Source: Burkholderiaceae bacterium
GTDB lineage: Bacteria > Pseudomonadota > Gammaproteobacteria > Burkholderiales > Burkholderiaceae
Direction of reading: 5' to 3'
NCBI GenBank assembly: GCA_947462685.1
Contig: CANHPL010000003.1
Span: forward strand, 62,001 to 126,000
Length of the DNA: 64,000 nucleotides
Shown: positions 17,516 to 26,897 of the stretch, piece by piece
Layout of the letters: each line of letters opens with the position of its first letter
Numbering within the stretch: position 1 is the first letter of the stretch
The notes under the pieces: model-generated
What the model saw: the letters and a program-made list of their open reading frames with translations, nothing else
Told to the model about the DNA's origin: nothing
Database searches by the model: none
Translations under genes and position numbers: made by a program

Positions 17516-18415
17516 ATGAATCAAAATACATCTAATTATTGGCCAATAAAATCTCTTTTATTTGTCCCTGCCAATCGTGAGGATTTTGTGTTAAAGGCGA
17601 TGCGCTTTAAACCACAAGCGGTTATTCTTGACTTAGAAGATGCAGTTCCAAAGCATGAACTTGAGCAAGCGCGTCTTCAAGTAAAAAAATTAATGAAAAT
17701 ATTGCATGATGACAACATTATTTGCTTTGTAAGAATTAATTCACTTCAAGAAGGTGGGCTTGATGATCTCAACTTTATCGTTTGTGAATATCTCAGAGGT
17801 ATTATGGTCCCTAAAATCGAGTCTGCAAAGGACACAATGCTTATTGACCAACTTCTTTTAGAGTTAGAAATTAAAGCGCATTTACTTCCTCAATCCATTG
17901 ATATCATCGCTCTTCCGGAAACAGCTTTAGGAATTTATCAGGGCTTTGAGATTGCAAATGCTAGTCCTCGCATAAAAAGTTTAATGACTGGTGTTAGCGG
18001 CCCTACTGGTGGTGATATAGCAAAAGCGATTGGATATGAAGCTTCTCCAGATGGGCTAGAGCAACTTTACTTGCAAAGTAAAGTAGTCCTAGAAAGTAAG
18101 GCTGCCAACGCGCCTTATCCTATCGCTGGAATCATCGGCATGAATATTAAAGATCTAGACTATGTCAAAGTACTCATTCAACGTGCTAAAAAAATTGGCT
18201 TTACAGGTGTTGCGCTGATTCATCCTAGTCATGTAGAAATTGCTAACCAAGTATTTAGCTTGTCAGATGATGAAATTACTTATCACAAAGGTCTTGTCCA
18301 AACATTTTTAGATGCTAATGCAAAAGGTTTAGGGGCTACTACGTTTCAAGGATCCATGATTGATCAAGCTATGTATGAGCGCTCTTTAGCCATTTTAAAA
18401 ACAATACCAAATTAA
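17516..18415 (+). CDS. CitE/HpcH-HpaI-fold acyl-CoA lyase 1
   Basis: 299 residues of the citrate-lyase beta / malyl-CoA lyase family. Visible motifs are 'SLLFVPANREDFVLKAM', 'AVILDLEDAVP' (magnesium and CoA region), the arginine in 'CFVRINS', the metal-binding glutamates 'VPKIES' and 'LPETALG', and 'GVSGPTGGDIAKAIG'. Such enzymes cleave beta-hydroxyacyl-CoAs (malyl-, citramalyl-CoA) to acetyl-CoA or propionyl-CoA and an oxo acid, or hydrolyse them. It sits between two CoA-transferase genes with 13- and 8-bp gaps, so the operon likely activates a hydroxy-dicarboxylic acid and splits its CoA ester. It is only distantly like the second CitE-type gene at 46819. Confidence 0.8.
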   Translation: MNQNTSNYWPIKSLLFVPANREDFVLKAMRFKPQAVILDLEDAVPKHELEQARLQVKKLMKILHDDNIICFVRINSLQEGGLDDLNFIVCEYLRGIMVPKIESAKDTMLIDQLLLELEIKAHLLPQSIDIIALPETALGIYQGFEIANASPRIKSLMTGVSGPTGGDIAKAIGYEASPDGLEQLYLQSKVVLESKAANAPYPIAGIIGMNIKDLDYVKVLIQRAKKIGFTGVALIHPSHVEIANQVFSLSDDEITYHKGLVQTFLDANAKGLGATTFQGSMIDQAMYERSLAILKTIPN

Positions 18416-18423
18416 TCATCGTA

Positions 18424-19587
18424 ATGACACCCTACCCAAATAACACCCTACCACTGCAAGGCATTACAGTCATTGAGCTAGGCACCATCATTGCTGGCCC
18501 ATTTGCTGGAAGTTTATTGGCGGAAATGGGTGCTACTGTCATTAAAATTGAGCAGCCAATTGTTGGTGATGGTCTTCGTCAATCAGGTCCTAAAATAAAT
18601 GGTATCCCTATTTGGTGGGGTATTGCTTCTCGGAATAAAAAATGTATCAGTCTCAATTTGAAAAATCCTTTAGGTATCGATGTATTTAAACAATTGATTC
18701 AAAAAGCTGATGTCCTTATTGAGAATTATCGTCCTGGCGTTTTGGATAAGCTTGGAATAGGAAGTTCAACTCTTCATGCTCTTGTGCCAAAGCTGATTAT
18801 TTTGAGTATTTCGGGCTACGGCCAAGACGGGAGCTATGCCACGAAGCCTGGTTTCGGAAAAATTGCTGAAGGTTTGAGTGGTATAGTCCCTCTGACTGGA
18901 CATCCAAATGAGCCGCCTTTATATACAGGCTTTTCTTTAGCTGATGCAAGTTCTGGTTTGTATGGAAGTTTTATGATTAACATGCTTCTTCTTGACAATG
19001 ATAGAAAGGATATTCATATTGATCTGGCGCTATATGAGCCTCTATTAGAAATGCTTGCGTTTCAGTTTTACTCCTCTAGTTCAGCTCCTATCCGTCAAGG
19101 CACGAATAATCCCCACGGTTGGGGTATTTCAGAAAATTCGATCGCTTATCCCGCTTTTCAATCTATCGATAATCACTGGTTTTTAATTAAATTAGATCCT
19201 AAAAGCCGTTTTACGTTGAGCAATCAATTTAACTTATTCACTGATATGCATTTGGGTAATGCCATAAGAGATTGGTCTGCATCAAATACTACCAAAGAAA
19301 TATTTTCTCTATTGGGTAAACTAGGTATTGAAGCATCTATTGTGCAAAATGGAGAAACACTTGCCTCCAACCCTTATTTCAAGTCTCGTGGCGACGTTAT
19401 TCAAGCAAATCATCCTAGCTTAGGTCAATTTCCAGTACCGGGATTTTTCCCTAAATTGGAACGTTCCAATCAAAATACCTCTTTTCGAGCACCACAAATT
19501 GGTGAAGATAATGCATTTGTTTTCAAAGAGTTTTTAAATTTAGATGACCATCAATATCAATTACTGATAAATCAACAAGTCATTTAA
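18424..19587 (+). CDS. Family III CoA-transferase 3, with intact catalytic Asp
   Basis: 387 residues with canonical motifs: 'GITVIELGTIIAGPFAG', 'VIKIEQP', 'ENYRPGVLDKLGIG', 'SISGYGQDGSY' and Asp174 in 'SLADASSGLYGS'. It closes the operon that also holds CoA-transferase 2 and the CitE-like lyase. Two CoA-transferases in one operon can mean either a heteromeric enzyme or two separate activations; the missing Asp in the partner favours the first. The gene ends 11 bp from the convergent acyl-CoA ligase gene with no hairpin between. Confidence 0.88.
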   Translation: MTPYPNNTLPLQGITVIELGTIIAGPFAGSLLAEMGATVIKIEQPIVGDGLRQSGPKINGIPIWWGIASRNKKCISLNLKNPLGIDVFKQLIQKADVLIENYRPGVLDKLGIGSSTLHALVPKLIILSISGYGQDGSYATKPGFGKIAEGLSGIVPLTGHPNEPPLYTGFSLADASSGLYGSFMINMLLLDNDRKDIHIDLALYEPLLEMLAFQFYSSSSAPIRQGTNNPHGWGISENSIAYPAFQSIDNHWFLIKLDPKSRFTLSNQFNLFTDMHLGNAIRDWSASNTTKEIFSLLGKLGIEASIVQNGETLASNPYFKSRGDVIQANHPSLGQFPVPGFFPKLERSNQNTSFRAPQIGEDNAFVFKEFLNLDDHQYQLLINQQVI

Positions 19588-19598
19588 ATAGTTACTAT

Positions 19599-21215
19599 CT
19601 AGATGTTCTGAGAGTCCCAACTCTTCTCACTAAGCTCTAGAGTTCTTAAAGTCTTGCGGTCAATCTTTTCAGTATTCGTAAGAGGAAATTGTTCAATATA
19701 TTCATAGTATCTCGGTATCATCGATGCGGGCAGTCTAGGAGATAACCATTCCTTAAAAATTTTAATATCCGATAACTCTTTCGTTGGTGCTCCTAAAACA
19801 TAAACCCTGATTTCATCTTCCCCATCAGCAGCAGGGTATCCAACAGCAACGCAATCTGCCACATCTGGATGGGCGCGCATTTCAGTTTCAATTTCAAATG
19901 GCGAAATATTTTCACCACGTCTTCGAATACGATCTTTGTCTCTTCCTGCAAAATAGAAATACCCTTCTTCATCCTGCCTCATAAAGTCAGATGTTTGATA
20001 CCATAAATGTCGTACCGCCGATACAGTAGCTTCTGGCATATTTAAATACTCTGTCATCATGATGAATGGGCTTTTTGGCCGACAAACTAGTTGTCCCTCT
20101 TGACCAGGCTGAACGATATTGCCATCATCATCGACAATAGCTAACTCCCAATCTTCATGACACTTACCCATGGACCCAAGTTTTCTCTGTCCATATGGCG
20201 TATAAATCACTACTCCAATTTCTGTAATGGCAAATGATGACAACATGTGGACTTTAAAGCGCTTTTCAAAATCTTCGTCATACAAGACGTTGTAAACAGC
20301 TCTTAATTGATGATTGCTGTCATAGGGTGTTTCTATTTTTGACTTCAAAATAGCTGGCATGGATGGCGTTAGTAATGCAATCGTTGCTTTTGATTTTACA
20401 ACTGAATGCCAAAACTGTGATGCGCTAAATTTTTTATCTAAATAAACTTGACCACCCACCATGAAAAAAGGTAAAACGCCCTGTCTTGAACCAATCCCAT
20501 GGAATAAAGGCAAAGAGTTATACAAAATATCATTTCGTGTTAAGTCAGTTATCTTGATAAAGCTACATGGATTGGCAAAAAAATGCCCATTGGGCATCAT
20601 CACCGCTTTAGATGGTCCCGTAGATCCTGATGTAAAGAAAATGGATTGTACATCGCTGAAATGCGATTGCGATACATATTGATGATCTTCGTCTTGATAC
20701 AAGTCATCTATTTTTCTTAGTTTTGAGTTTTCTTGCATCTTGTGTGATAAATCTGCATCAGAGTCGATCAGGATTAAATGCTCAAAATAGTTATAAATAG
20801 AGGGGTCGATTTCTTGTAATTGATTAAGCACCTCATTGCTTATACATGCGTATTTACTTTTACAGTTAGTCAACACTTGTTCGAATACTCGCCCCTTTAA
20901 ACCCGGATTGACAAATGCAATTTGAGCGCCTCTTAAGTGAAGTGCAAACCATGTAATGACATACTCTATCGAGTTGCCCGCGATTAAAGGTACTAAAGTT
21001 CCCTTATCGATCCCAAGGTTGGCAAGACCATGCACAAGTCTCAGGACTTTTTTCCCAAATTGAGCATAGGTATAGTGCTCATTGCCATCAGTTATAAATA
21101 GTTGGGTAGCATTTTTTTGAATACTATTAAAAAACAAGGGTGAAAATATTCTTTGCTCTAGAGGCAAGTTTCTTAATTCTGCCATCTCAAAAGATGTACC
21201 AAGATGATTGGTCAT
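19599..21215 (-). CDS. AMP-forming acyl-CoA ligase 1 (ANL superfamily)
   Basis: 538 residues with all core adenylation motifs: 'FFTSGSTGPSKAVMM' (A3 P-loop), 'SSFAITEIGVVIY' (A5), 'YQTSDFMRQDEEGYFYFAGR' (A7), 'RRRGENISPFEIE' (A8 hinge) and the A10 lysine in 'TEKIDRKTL'. It resembles the CaiC-type ligases that activate betaine, aromatic or cyclic carboxylates. It is the last gene of the seven-gene minus operon, three bases after the alcohol dehydrogenase. The operon holds a second ligase (25326), so two acids or one acid at two stages are probably activated. Substrate unknown. Confidence 0.88.
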   Translation of the reverse strand: MTNHLGTSFEMAELRNLPLEQRIFSPLFFNSIQKNATQLFITDGNEHYTYAQFGKKVLRLVHGLANLGIDKGTLVPLIAGNSIEYVITWFALHLRGAQIAFVNPGLKGRVFEQVLTNCKSKYACISNEVLNQLQEIDPSIYNYFEHLILIDSDADLSHKMQENSKLRKIDDLYQDEDHQYVSQSHFSDVQSIFFTSGSTGPSKAVMMPNGHFFANPCSFIKITDLTRNDILYNSLPLFHGIGSRQGVLPFFMVGGQVYLDKKFSASQFWHSVVKSKATIALLTPSMPAILKSKIETPYDSNHQLRAVYNVLYDEDFEKRFKVHMLSSFAITEIGVVIYTPYGQRKLGSMGKCHEDWELAIVDDDGNIVQPGQEGQLVCRPKSPFIMMTEYLNMPEATVSAVRHLWYQTSDFMRQDEEGYFYFAGRDKDRIRRRGENISPFEIETEMRAHPDVADCVAVGYPAADGEDEIRVYVLGAPTKELSDIKIFKEWLSPRLPASMIPRYYEYIEQFPLTNTEKIDRKTLRTLELSEKSWDSQNI

Positions 21216-21218
21216 ACG

Positions 21219-22316
21219 TTAATTTCCTGGCACCAATATGAGCCTGCCAAAATTATCTATTGATTGCATCATTTTTGCATGCGACCTAGCCGCATCTGGA
21301 AGAAGATTATAAGAGTCAATAATTGCTTTTATTTTTTTATCGGCTAGTAACTCTAGTGCTTTAGCCATATGTTCTACTCCAGGAGCATATGACCCCAATA
21401 TTTGTAAACGCTTGAGAAGCGCAATCGCTGGCCGAAACTCCGCAACGCCACCTTCGACTTCCCCAACGCAAACTAATCTGCCATATAACGCCATAGATTT
21501 CAAGGTGGATTTGAAATTGGATACTCCTACAATATCAATCCCAACGTCCACCCCTTGACCGGCAGTCATATTAGTTACCTCGCTACTCCAATCGCGATTT
21601 TTTTCAGTCACAATCACTTCATCAGCCCCAAGCATTTTCAATTGATTCACTTTTTTACTACTTGATGTTGTGGCTATGACAAATGCCCCTGCTAATTTCG
21701 CAAGTTGAATAGCATGGACGCCTAAGCCTCCTGATGCGCCCGTAATTAAAACTTTTTCGCCTATTTGCACTTTACCTATATCTCTTAACGCGCGAATCAT
21801 CGTCCCAATACAGGCGGCACTTATACATGCTTCCTGTAAATCAACCGCGTCAGGAACTTGGCAAATACTATCCGCTCCAACAAGAACATATTGCGCATAC
21901 CCACCGTTAGCATCTTGACCAATAAACCATGCACTTGCACATGATTCAGATCTGCCTGTATGGCAATAAAGACAAGTACCACAGTGCCCTCTTCTTGGCA
22001 ATGAGGCAACTCGTTGGCCAGTCGTAAATTGATGAATTTGCGATCCAGTCTCCACAATGGTCCCTGATATTTCTGTTCCTAGTATTAATGGAAATTCAAT
22101 ATCGTTACTTTTATCATTGCTTGATGTTCGATAAGCAACGGATTTTTTGCGGATAGTTCCTTCTCTAATTGATAAATCTTTTCTATCAATCCCACACGCA
22201 GCAACTTTCAACAAAATATCTCGTGGCCCCACCTGAGGAATTGGTGCTTGACCATAAATTAATACTTCAGGACCACCAAAAGAATTAATTTGTACAGCAT
22301 TCATCATTTGAGTCAT
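21219..22316 (-). CDS. Zinc-dependent medium-chain alcohol dehydrogenase
   Basis: 365 residues of the MDR family. The GroES-like lobe has 'KVAACGIDRKDL' (catalytic zinc cysteine) and the four structural-zinc cysteines in 'CGTCLYCHTGRSESC'. The cofactor lobe has 'ITGASGGLGVHAIQLAKLAG'. It would oxidise an alcohol or reduce an aldehyde/ketone. Its ATG overlaps the thiolase-like gene's stop as ATGA, so the two are translationally coupled. If the thiolase-like protein is a retro-aldolase, this dehydrogenase could take its carbonyl product; that is inference. Confidence 0.88.
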   Translation of the reverse strand: MTQMMNAVQINSFGGPEVLIYGQAPIPQVGPRDILLKVAACGIDRKDLSIREGTIRKKSVAYRTSSNDKSNDIEFPLILGTEISGTIVETGSQIHQFTTGQRVASLPRRGHCGTCLYCHTGRSESCASAWFIGQDANGGYAQYVLVGADSICQVPDAVDLQEACISAACIGTMIRALRDIGKVQIGEKVLITGASGGLGVHAIQLAKLAGAFVIATTSSSKKVNQLKMLGADEVIVTEKNRDWSSEVTNMTAGQGVDVGIDIVGVSNFKSTLKSMALYGRLVCVGEVEGGVAEFRPAIALLKRLQILGSYAPGVEHMAKALELLADKKIKAIIDSYNLLPDAARSHAKMMQSIDNFGRLILVPGN

Positions 22317-23449
22317 CTGTGTTTCTCCGCACTATAAATAATAGAGGTACTTACTGGACCTGGCGCAATGTATTGGATATGCTTTGCATCTTTAATTTGG
22401 CGCACATCGCACTCACCTCTAATTTGTCTGATTGCCTCAATATTTAAATTCCAGCCCTGCATATAACTTTCGGAAAGGTGACCACCACTAGTATTTAACG
22501 GCAAGGGGCCATTCAATCGTAGACGATTACCTTTTACAAAGTCTCCTCCTTCACCCTGCTTGCAAAATCCAAACCCTTCTAGTCCAAAGATGACTGAAGG
22601 GGTGAAGTTGTCGTAAATCATGATTCCATCTAAATCTGATCGTTGTATGCCTGAGTCAGAATAAATATATTGGGCTACACGATTCATCGGCCCCCAATTA
22701 AAGTCTTCAGAAACAATCCCATTAGCTAGACTTGATGCTTGTCCAAAGCCACGTATGTAGACCGGTTGCTTTGCATAATCAATGGCTCGATCATTCGTTG
22801 TCATAATCATTGCAATTCCACCATCATTAATCTGACAATAATCAAATAAACGTAACGGTGCACATATCATTTTAGATGATTGATGATCTTGAATCGTCAT
22901 CGGCTTTCGCAAGACGGCTTGTGGATTTAGTTGGGCATGGTATCTTATTGCCACTGCAATTTGGGCTAAATCCTCAGACGTCGTGCCATATAACTCACAA
23001 TGCCTTTGAAACATGAGCGCATTCACAGCTCCCGGAGAAGTCATTCCGTAAGGAAACCATAGCTGTTCTGCGGCTGTATCATAACGATCACTTTTACCAC
23101 CGTATTTTGAACCACCAGATTTACCATCATTGCCATAAAATAAAGCAATTGTTTTAGCCTGTCCCGTCATTAATGCTAAAGCAGCTATTTGGATAGATAC
23201 GCCGCACAATCTGCCATTAGGTGGCTGTATGGAAATAAACTCTGGATTAATACCAGTCATTTCACATATCTTTTGATAGTTGCCTACCCGGTGAGTCACA
23301 ATTCCATCAATATCCTTCGCTTGAATATTGGCATCTAATAATGCGTTTTTAAATGCCTTAACAGCGAGGGAATTAGAGTCCTCCTCCGGAAAATTACCAT
23401 AAGCAGTATTTCCTACTCCAATAATGGCAATGTTTGGTTTTGTTCGCAT
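22313..23449 (-). CDS. Thiolase-superfamily protein, Ltp2/SCP-x-like (possible CoA-dependent retro-aldolase)
   Basis: 378 residues of the lipid-transfer-protein branch of thiolases: 'AIIGVGNTAYG' at the start, 'IMIYDNFTPSVIFGLEGFGFC' and 'NTSGGHLSESYMQGW'. Tyr279 and Tyr329 lie 50 residues apart in the motifs where, as I recall, steroid aldolase Ltp2 has its catalytic Tyr294 and Tyr344. The nucleophile region reads 'GRLCGVSIQIAA', not the usual C-x-S-G. Ltp2-type enzymes work only with a DUF35 (ChsH2) partner, and a DUF35 gene heads this same operon. I infer C-C cleavage of a beta-hydroxyacyl-CoA rather than thiolysis. It overlaps the dehydrogenase gene by four bases. Confidence 0.8.
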   Translation of the reverse strand: MRTKPNIAIIGVGNTAYGNFPEEDSNSLAVKAFKNALLDANIQAKDIDGIVTHRVGNYQKICEMTGINPEFISIQPPNGRLCGVSIQIAALALMTGQAKTIALFYGNDGKSGGSKYGGKSDRYDTAAEQLWFPYGMTSPGAVNALMFQRHCELYGTTSEDLAQIAVAIRYHAQLNPQAVLRKPMTIQDHQSSKMICAPLRLFDYCQINDGGIAMIMTTNDRAIDYAKQPVYIRGFGQASSLANGIVSEDFNWGPMNRVAQYIYSDSGIQRSDLDGIMIYDNFTPSVIFGLEGFGFCKQGEGGDFVKGNRLRLNGPLPLNTSGGHLSESYMQGWNLNIEAIRQIRGECDVRQIKDAKHIQYIAPGPVSTSIIYSAEKHR

Positions 23450-23451
23450 GT

Positions 23452-24432
23452 TTATTTCTTAATTAAATCTAAAAATTTAGGGTTATTCAAATGCTGATTC
23501 CATGCGCCTTCTCTTTCTACGAGTAATGATTTGTATTGCTCCGGATTTAAATATTCAACTGATATCGCACTTTTTCGCATTAACTCCTTAAAGTTGGAGT
23601 CTGCAACTGCTTCTGCAATCGCCGCTGATATTTTTTGAATGACTTGTGGCGGTAAATCTTTAGGGCCTAATATTCCATAACTTTCGCCATCGACATAATT
23701 GATGCCTAATTCTCGATAAGTTGGTACATCAGGCAAAAACTCTGATCGTTTTGAAGCCGTTACAGCAAATGCTTTAATTGAACCACTTTGCAAGTGCGAC
23801 ATGGCAATATTAGGTAACACAAAACCAACATCAACATTTCCGCCAATCACTGCCGCCACAACCTCAGAGCCCCCTTTATAAGGAATATGCGTGAGTAAAT
23901 AGTCTCCATATACCTGAGGACCTACGCCAAATGTATGCCCTGCAGTTCCAATTCCTGGAGTTCCATAATTTAATTTTCCTGGATTTTCCCGAGCATATTG
24001 AATCAGCTCTTTAAGATTCTTATAGTTTTTACTTGGATAAACAATCATTACCCCAGTAATTGAACTAATATTTCCTAAAGGCGCAAAATCTTTTAAGGAA
24101 TAGCTGATATCTTTTCTAAGTGATGGCACCATAGTTACTGTCGCCATCCCTGTAAAAAATAGTGTGTAACCGTCTGGCTTTGCTAATTTGACTGCATTTG
24201 CGGCAATGACGCCACCTCCGCCAGGCATATTATCAATAATAATTGGCTGTCCTAATTTAGCAGATATAAGTGGTGCCAAAGCCCGTATCTGGACATCGGA
24301 AGCACCCGGCGCAAATGGCACCACAATATGAATTGGTTTGTTTGGAAAAGAGTCCTGTGAGTTTGCGTACAAACAGAATGACGCAACGCAAGCAATGCCT
24401 AACTTTTGAAACATACTAATGATTTTTTTCAC
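23452..24432 (-). CDS. TctC/Bug-family receptor (Bug 6), inside the ligase/aldolase operon
   Basis: 326 residues with a signal peptide ending near 'CLYANSQ'. The first ligand loop is shortened: 'PFAPGASDVQIRAL' lacks one residue against the PGG-x-x-D form, and the usual A-R pair is displaced. The other signatures are normal ('DNMPGGGGVIAAN', 'AKPDGYTLFFT', 'IPYKGGSEVV'). It starts with GTG at 24432 after GGGGACTGCC. The gene is embedded between the SMP-30 and thiolase-like genes, so it is probably the receptor for this pathway's substrate. Confidence 0.9.
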   Translation of the reverse strand: MKKIISMFQKLGIACVASFCLYANSQDSFPNKPIHIVVPFAPGASDVQIRALAPLISAKLGQPIIIDNMPGGGGVIAANAVKLAKPDGYTLFFTGMATVTMVPSLRKDISYSLKDFAPLGNISSITGVMIVYPSKNYKNLKELIQYARENPGKLNYGTPGIGTAGHTFGVGPQVYGDYLLTHIPYKGGSEVVAAVIGGNVDVGFVLPNIAMSHLQSGSIKAFAVTASKRSEFLPDVPTYRELGINYVDGESYGILGPKDLPPQVIQKISAAIAEAVADSNFKELMRKSAISVEYLNPEQYKSLLVEREGAWNQHLNNPKFLDLIKK

Positions 24433-24453
24433 GGCAGTCCCCTTCTTTAAAAA

Positions 24454-25329
24454 TTAAATTGAATTTTCTAGCTTACCTTTTGAATTTACTTTACAACAAA
24501 ATAATTTACCTGATAAAGGCTGGTTTTGTATTTCCTCATCAGAAAGTCCAAAAGTCATGGATGTAATGAATAGTGTATCTAAATCCTTTCCACCAAATGT
24601 TAAGTTGGTTGGCTTTTTCACTGGGAGACATATCTCTTCTTCAATAAAACTATCATTACGTATTTTTAATAGTTGACCACCATCAATTTCAGCAACCCAT
24701 AAAAAACCATCTAAGTCCATGGTACATCCATCTGGTCTCCCTTTTCTCCCCACAAAATCCATAAAAATACGTTTATTGGCTATTGCCCCGTTTTCAATGT
24801 CAAAGTCATAGGCATAAATTTTTCCCGGTCTTGAATCGCAGAAATATAACGTTTTATCATCAGGACTCCAAGCAATTCCGTTGGACATCATCATTGCACC
24901 ATCCATCGAATGAGCTTGTAAGTTTGCGTCAATCTTATATAACCTACCAATATTATTTTTTAGTTGGCGGTCGAAACTTCCAATCCACAAGCGCCCCATT
25001 GAGTCTGCCTCACTATCGTTCAGTCGCTCTTGAGTGAAATCAATTCCCTGTACTTCAATGTTTGTGATCTCATGGGTTTTTACATTAAAGATCGCCAAGC
25101 CTTTTTGGAAGCCTAAAATTAAATTCCCATCTTTTTTTAGACGGATGCTTGAGGCTCGTGAAGGCAATTGGAAAACTTGTGTTTTTTGGGTGCTTACATT
25201 GTATTGAAACAACTTCAATGGTTTTAGGCCTACATCTACCCAATATACCGAATCCATGTCAGCATGCCACAATGGGCCTTCACCAATTTCATTGAGCTCA
25301 TCACTACATTGTTTGAATTCATAATTCAT
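24454..25329 (-). CDS. SMP-30/gluconolactonase-family lactonase
   Basis: 291 residues of a six-bladed propeller with the divalent-metal ligands of the family: Glu in 'IGEGPLWHADMDSVYWVD', Asn in 'MMSNGIAWSPDDKTLYFCD' and Asp in 'KGRPDGCTMDLDGFLWVAE'. It likely hydrolyses a lactone in the cytoplasm, as no signal peptide is present. The track start is 25341, but ATG 25329 overlaps the upstream ligase stop as ATGA and has GGAAA five bases upstream, so I choose it. A lactonase in this operon implies an oxygen-containing ring at some stage of the pathway. Confidence 0.85.
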   Translation of the reverse strand: MNYEFKQCSDELNEIGEGPLWHADMDSVYWVDVGLKPLKLFQYNVSTQKTQVFQLPSRASSIRLKKDGNLILGFQKGLAIFNVKTHEITNIEVQGIDFTQERLNDSEADSMGRLWIGSFDRQLKNNIGRLYKIDANLQAHSMDGAMMMSNGIAWSPDDKTLYFCDSRPGKIYAYDFDIENGAIANKRIFMDFVGRKGRPDGCTMDLDGFLWVAEIDGGQLLKIRNDSFIEEEICLPVKKPTNLTFGGKDLDTLFITSMTFGLSDEEIQNQPLSGKLFCCKVNSKGKLENSI

Positions 25330-26897
25330 TGTAATTTCCATGCATTTGGTGTTAGTCCATCTCTCATTAACTTTAATTTTTCGACCTTAAATGTTGGCGT
25401 ATATGGCAAACCTTCAACAAACTCGATATAAGATGGCCACATTAATTTAGGTAGTTTTTGTTTAATCCAATCCGCCAACTCTTTCTCTGATAAACGCTGA
25501 TCATTTTTAACAACAATCAGACGAATATCATCTTCTTTGCCATTAGGTAATGGTAATACAACACATTCTTTTACTGCACTATGTCCATGAATAATTTGCT
25601 CGATATCAAAGGATGAAATATTCTCACTCTTTCTTCGAATCCGCTCTTTTGCTCTATCGACGAAATAGTAATAACCTTCTTTATCTCGCCTCATCATATC
25701 GCCAGTATGGAACCAAAGATTTTTAAAAGCTTTGACTGTACTATGTGGTTGATTTAAATACCCTTGCATCATAATGAAAGGTAGTTTTGGTCTAACGACA
25801 AGTTCACCCAATTCGCCAATAGAAACATCTTGATCATACTCATCGACTAGTTTTGCTTCCCAATCTTCATGAGCTTTTCCACAAGAACCGATTTTTCTAT
25901 TCTCCCAATTTGAATATAAGACAAATCCCGTTTCTGTCATTGAGAATCCCTCGACTAGTGGCACTTTAAAGCGCTCTTCAAATTCTTGTGAGTAATGCGA
26001 ATTAAACATCACCCTCAATTGATGTTTTTTTTCATACTCATTAGGTGCTTGATCTAAAAGTGCTCTTGGCGTACTAAATAGTGAATGTCCAACTGTCGCT
26101 TTTGACTGAACTACCTGCTCCCAATAATGTGCTGCTGTAAATTTGGGAGCGACACTAACTGTTGCTCCCACTAACAAACATGGTAGTACGCCTAGTCTTG
26201 CTGCAAAACCATGAAATAAAGGAAACGGTGAAAATAAAACATCGTCTTGTTTTAAACCAACCACCCTGATTAAGCCAATCGCAGCTGAGAATTGATGTGC
26301 ATTCGTTGTCTGAACACCTTTTGCAGGTCCAGTCGTTCCAGATGTGTAAAAAATGGTTTGTATATCTTGGTAACTTCCTAGAGGTATAAATTTAGGCAGC
26401 AATTTTGCATCTTCTAACCATTCGTTATATTGTATGATTTGTGCTGAGAAATCATTCGTTGGACACCAGTCACCTACAATTACAATTTTCTTAATGATTG
26501 AAATGACGTTCTTTGGAAGTGTTTTTAATACCTTAAGAAAATCTGCGTGGATGATGATGATTTCTGCTTGAGAATCAATAAATGGTCTTGCAAGTATGTC
26601 GCCCATCAAATGGGGATTAATTGGTATATTAATCGCTCGGATCAAAGCACATCCAAACCAAGTAAAAACCATTTCTGGACAATTGGGCAACATCACCAAT
26701 ACGCCACTTTGCGGCTTTACATTTAGCTTTAATAACCCTTTTGCAACTGCTAATGATTTCTCATTAACCTCGGAAAATGTCCATGAACTATGTTCAAACT
26801 TTAGAAAAGTTTTATCCCCGATAAGTTGCGATTGCTTCTCTAGGAAAGCACCAATCAAGCGCTCTTGAAGCGGTACATTAAACAGCGTACTACTCAT
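25326..26897 (-). CDS. AMP-forming acyl-CoA ligase 2
   Basis: 523 residues, related to ligase 1. Motifs: 'FYTSGTTGPAKGVQTT' (A3), 'EGFSMTETGFVLYS' (A5), 'WFHTGDMMRRDKEGYYYF' (A7) and an A10 lysine in 'TPTFKVEKLKL'. The A8 hinge reads 'RRKSENISSFDIE': the glycine of the usual R-G-E-N is Ser, while ligase 1 keeps Gly. That hinge drives the change between adenylation and thioester formation, so kinetics may differ. The start overlaps the DUF35 gene by eight bases and the stop overlaps the lactonase start, giving tight coupling. Confidence 0.87.
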   Translation of the reverse strand: MSSTLFNVPLQERLIGAFLEKQSQLIGDKTFLKFEHSSWTFSEVNEKSLAVAKGLLKLNVKPQSGVLVMLPNCPEMVFTWFGCALIRAINIPINPHLMGDILARPFIDSQAEIIIIHADFLKVLKTLPKNVISIIKKIVIVGDWCPTNDFSAQIIQYNEWLEDAKLLPKFIPLGSYQDIQTIFYTSGTTGPAKGVQTTNAHQFSAAIGLIRVVGLKQDDVLFSPFPLFHGFAARLGVLPCLLVGATVSVAPKFTAAHYWEQVVQSKATVGHSLFSTPRALLDQAPNEYEKKHQLRVMFNSHYSQEFEERFKVPLVEGFSMTETGFVLYSNWENRKIGSCGKAHEDWEAKLVDEYDQDVSIGELGELVVRPKLPFIMMQGYLNQPHSTVKAFKNLWFHTGDMMRRDKEGYYYFVDRAKERIRRKSENISSFDIEQIIHGHSAVKECVVLPLPNGKEDDIRLIVVKNDQRLSEKELADWIKQKLPKLMWPSYIEFVEGLPYTPTFKVEKLKLMRDGLTPNAWKLQ

